A stretch of 7,812 nt of DNA. Source: JANNVZ01 sp046153915 (GTDB lineage: Bacteria > Bacteroidota > Bacteroidia > Flavobacteriales_D > Sanyastnellaceae). The stretch is taken from the NCBI GenBank assembly GCA_046153915.1, contig JBJXFC010000352.1, forward strand, positions 1-7,812. Reading direction: 5' to 3'. The notes beneath the pieces are model-generated. The model was not told the DNA's origin, did not search any database, and was given only the letters and a program-made list of their open reading frames with translations. Below are positions 6,501 through 7,812 of this stretch, one piece after another. The number at the start of each line of letters is the position of its first letter. Within the stretch, counting starts at the first letter, position 1. The translations under genes were made by a program, and so were the position numbers.

Positions 6501-7789
6501 GTGGTGCGATCAATATTCCATTGGCAGGTAATGCATATCCTAATTGTGGTCAAATCAGCGGTACAACTGTTGGTTGTTATGACTCACCACAGGATTTCAA
6601 CTCGGGTGTTGACTGCTGGTACAAATTCACTGCTATTTCAAGTGGTGTAAGTATCCGTCAGGTATCTGCTACCATGGATGACGCTATTGGCCTCTTCGAC
6701 GCCAGCTTCAACTTCCTTGACAACGAGGACATTGGTTTCGCTGGTCCAGACTATGAAGTAATGAACTACGGTAGTTTGATACCTGGGGCAGTTTATTACA
6801 TCTGCGTTTCAAACTTTGATGAATTCTGGGGAACTCCTGGTCCATTCACATTGTGTCTGCGTCACCTTGCTGAGTCTAGCTGCGATGATGGTCCTGGTAC
6901 GTATGACCTGTGTACCAACTTCAAAGCTGACTATACTGGAGCAAACTCGTATTCATTCAACTTCACTCCAACCAGCATCGCTGGTCCTACAACTTCTGCA
7001 ACAACTGCTGCACAAGTGCCACTTAGCTCTGCGGGTCTTGGATTGCAACATGGTGAAGACTATGATGTAACTATTGATTGCTCATACAACAACTTGTTGG
7101 ATGGTCAAGGCAACCCAGAATCTATCACTGTGCTTGGTTCTAACGTATGCCCAATCACTATTGCTGCTCACGCAAACCTGCGCACTAAACTTGCTCAGCG
7201 TTGCCCAGCTACAGTATTGAAAGGTACTACACTACAAGGTAAGCCTTTCATCTGTGCTGCTGTAAATCACACTATCACTTTCCGTGAAGTAGGTGATTGC
7301 GCTGGTACTGATATCGGTGGTCTTCCATTCAACTCTACTACCTCAGGTTCTTCACCAACGAAGAAATTGTCTCAGGTAGCTGGTGTACAAGCTGGAAAAT
7401 GGTATGAAGTAACCTGGACTCCAAACTTCTCTTACGGACCTGGACAACCTGGTACTACAGACATTATCTACGTTGCTGGTGCTGCAGAAGGTGTTGCTGA
7501 TGCCAACACTGATCTTGATTCTTCTGAGTCTATGATCGAGGCTAACCTCTATCCTAATCCAAACAACGGTGATATGGTAAACATCAACATCACCAATGTT
7601 ACTTCAGACAACGTATTCGTACGTATCACTGATGGACAAGGTCGTATCGTTTACACAAGCCGCTACACTGTAGATGGTTCTTTGAACACTATTGTAACTT
7701 TCAACAATGCATTGGCCGCTGGTCTTTACAATGTTGAGTTCACTGTAGACGGTGAAGTATTCACTCAAAGAATGATGGTTCAGAAGTAA
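3578..7789 (+). CDS. Large secreted multi-domain T9SS cargo protein (GEVED, FN3, CUB-like, PPC-like)
   Basis: This is a 1403-residue predicted extracellular or surface protein. Residues 1-31 form a Sec signal peptide (MRVFNATSRTR, then ILSVLFVFAALFA, probable cut near AGA/Q). Modules follow in order: a Cys-containing N-terminal module (about 32-145), an Ig-like module (about 150-238), a GEVED domain (about 243-385, YEDYT at 275 and GEVED at 374-378), FN3 (about 388-478), a CUB-like domain (about 484-597, TTCSGIITDAGGLLGDY), FN3 (about 601-705, LTPGTTYDLYVRQDCG), three PPC-like modules (about 709-836, 841-966 and 967-1098; the middle one is clearest, PPANDLC, VWYSF, YYVMVHGF), two related beta-sandwich modules (about 1101-1305) and a type A T9SS sorting domain (1322-1403, LYPNP, GQGRIVY, AAGLYNVEF, MMVQK). 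The mature part has about 44 Cys, none in the sorting domain, which fits disulfide-bonded modules. Arg is coded CGT in 13 of 20 cases, suggesting high expression. No protease or other active site was seen; an adhesin or matrix role is inferred only. Confidence 0.95.
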   Translation: MRVFNATSRTRILSVLFVFAALFASQWAGAQCISTPSGQYPGGTYTPVCPGPNTIDNFCWAGEYTVVAVNPAYTYTFTASAGAPYITIIDATGTSALAWGTSPVVYTPGVAGTVRFARHTSSACGTGTTNTTCAVSCVASANCAGTPTPGNTIASQSPTCSSEALTFTLQNGTIGAGISYQWYESLTGIGGPYNPVGPNADTYVLAQSAPDAWYFCDVTCSFSGLTGSSNPVNVLLETNFNNCYCDAGALFVWESISNVTMNNVNQASGLGVGNYEDYTAQVVNVAQTATYPITVTLNNGFFADQVSVWIDLDQSGSFDGLEQLYLSATGPGPHIGNITIPGTATLGTTRMRIRMYDSSDGSGPYTPCGDNGYGEVEDYSVNITTPPSCLTPAIISITENSATWADASVVFNDGGPGYEISYGPKPTAAGAGTVLSFASSPATIAGLSNGVDYDIYIRQNCGGLDGDSDWSPASTLMNYITVNNSGSESYTTCSGIITDAGGLLGDYQSGTFGQVVITPANPTDVIRFVGNIDFEAPIDGVYFFEGVGTFGTQIDGYTGTGGPIDVLSVGAGVPVTVYIQTSGFVNFSGMSLTMTCELAPTCVTPTLVFANNVTTNSADINWNCVSCTGSYILEYGLTGFTPGLAGTAGVGGTVVTAPAGNYQFTPFTLSGLTPGTTYDLYVRQDCGLGDYSANSVFIVTFATATPPDCAASPVYTCGNNQSVTCTGGGAWSLLDPNFFATTFGDEQVFKFTPPTTGIYTFSVSSSSTLFNPITYFFKDATLGCDEFNWNYIGTAYGFITPTSDNFGSLTGGVEYYILADAWGVAAETQNFSISCTPIVPPANDLCTGAISFGCGGTVTGSTANASNEGIPSCYFGGTQTSPGVWYSFLSGGETYQLDLGGSDFDTKLSVYSGTCGALVCEAGDDDSGPGLTSHIDLATSAGNIYYVMVHGFGSATGNYILSATCVTPPAFDSPGGAINIPLAGNAYPNCGQISGTTVGCYDSPQDFNSGVDCWYKFTAISSGVSIRQVSATMDDAIGLFDASFNFLDNEDIGFAGPDYEVMNYGSLIPGAVYYICVSNFDEFWGTPGPFTLCLRHLAESSCDDGPGTYDLCTNFKADYTGANSYSFNFTPTSIAGPTTSATTAAQVPLSSAGLGLQHGEDYDVTIDCSYNNLLDGQGNPESITVLGSNVCPITIAAHANLRTKLAQRCPATVLKGTTLQGKPFICAAVNHTITFREVGDCAGTDIGGLPFNSTTSGSSPTKKLSQVAGVQAGKWYEVTWTPNFSYGPGQPGTTDIIYVAGAAEGVADANTDLDSSESMIEANLYPNPNNGDMVNINITNVTSDNVFVRITDGQGRIVYTSRYTVDGSLNTIVTFNNALAAGLYNVEFTVDGEVFTQRMMVQK

Positions 7790-7812
7790 TTCTGGATAAT
7801 TCATAAAACTCA
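7790..7812. other. Downstream edge, nothing recognised
   Basis: The 23 bases after the TAA stop contain no gene and no complete hairpin. The window ends before a terminator for the preceding gene could be seen. Confidence 0.6.

Overview
The window looks like chromosomal DNA of a Bacteroidota bacterium that has a type IX secretion system (T9SS), most likely from the Flavobacteriales or a nearby order. Three things point there. Both large genes encode Sec-exported proteins ending in a type A T9SS sorting domain (FPNP / LYPNP, then GRIVY, then GTY or GLY). Both have candidate promoters that resemble the Bacteroidota -7 element TAnnTTTG, with no Shine-Dalgarno sequence before the start. The domain types (FG-GAP/ASPIC, SprB-like repeats, GEVED, PPC-like modules) are typical of secreted proteins in that phylum. 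The genus cannot be fixed from the sequence alone.

Layout. (1) Positions 3-92 hold the last 29 codons of a gene that enters from the left; its product is not recognised. (2) Positions 93-537 are a non-coding, repeat-rich spacer. It contains five 7-bp tandem units that abut the stop codon, a perfect 30-bp inverted repeat that should work as a strong and probably bidirectional terminator, five copies of a TTGTCATTCCGCAGCG-type dispersed repeat (three of them in a 40-bp tandem register), and a promoter-like element just before the next gene. (3) Positions 538-3288 encode a 916-residue secreted protein that starts at TTG: signal peptide, seven FG-GAP calcium-loop repeats (probably one beta-propeller), ASPIC/UnbV domain, an Ig-like module, four SprB-like repeats and a sorting domain. 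(4) Positions 3289-3577 are a 289-bp intergenic region with weak terminator-like hairpins, a promoter candidate and a 10-bp direct repeat in the predicted leader. (5) Positions 3578-7789 encode a 1403-residue secreted multi-domain protein: signal peptide, N-terminal modules, GEVED domain, FN3, CUB-like domain, FN3, three PPC-like modules, a tandem pair of C-terminal beta-sandwich modules and a sorting domain. Its codon use is more biased than that of the first gene, which suggests high expression. The last 23 bases hold nothing recognisable.

How the genes relate. Both proteins should follow the same route: Sec export to the periplasm, recognition of the C-terminal domain by the T9SS, then surface attachment or release. 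They are probably separate transcription units rather than an operon, because the gap is 289 bp and each has its own promoter candidate. No enzyme active site was seen in either, so adhesin, matrix or scaffold roles are inferences. I did not find a clear undescribed system. The least explained items are the 7-bp repeat abutting the stop codon, the mixed repeat cluster at 234-480, and the duplicated module before the sorting domain of the second protein.
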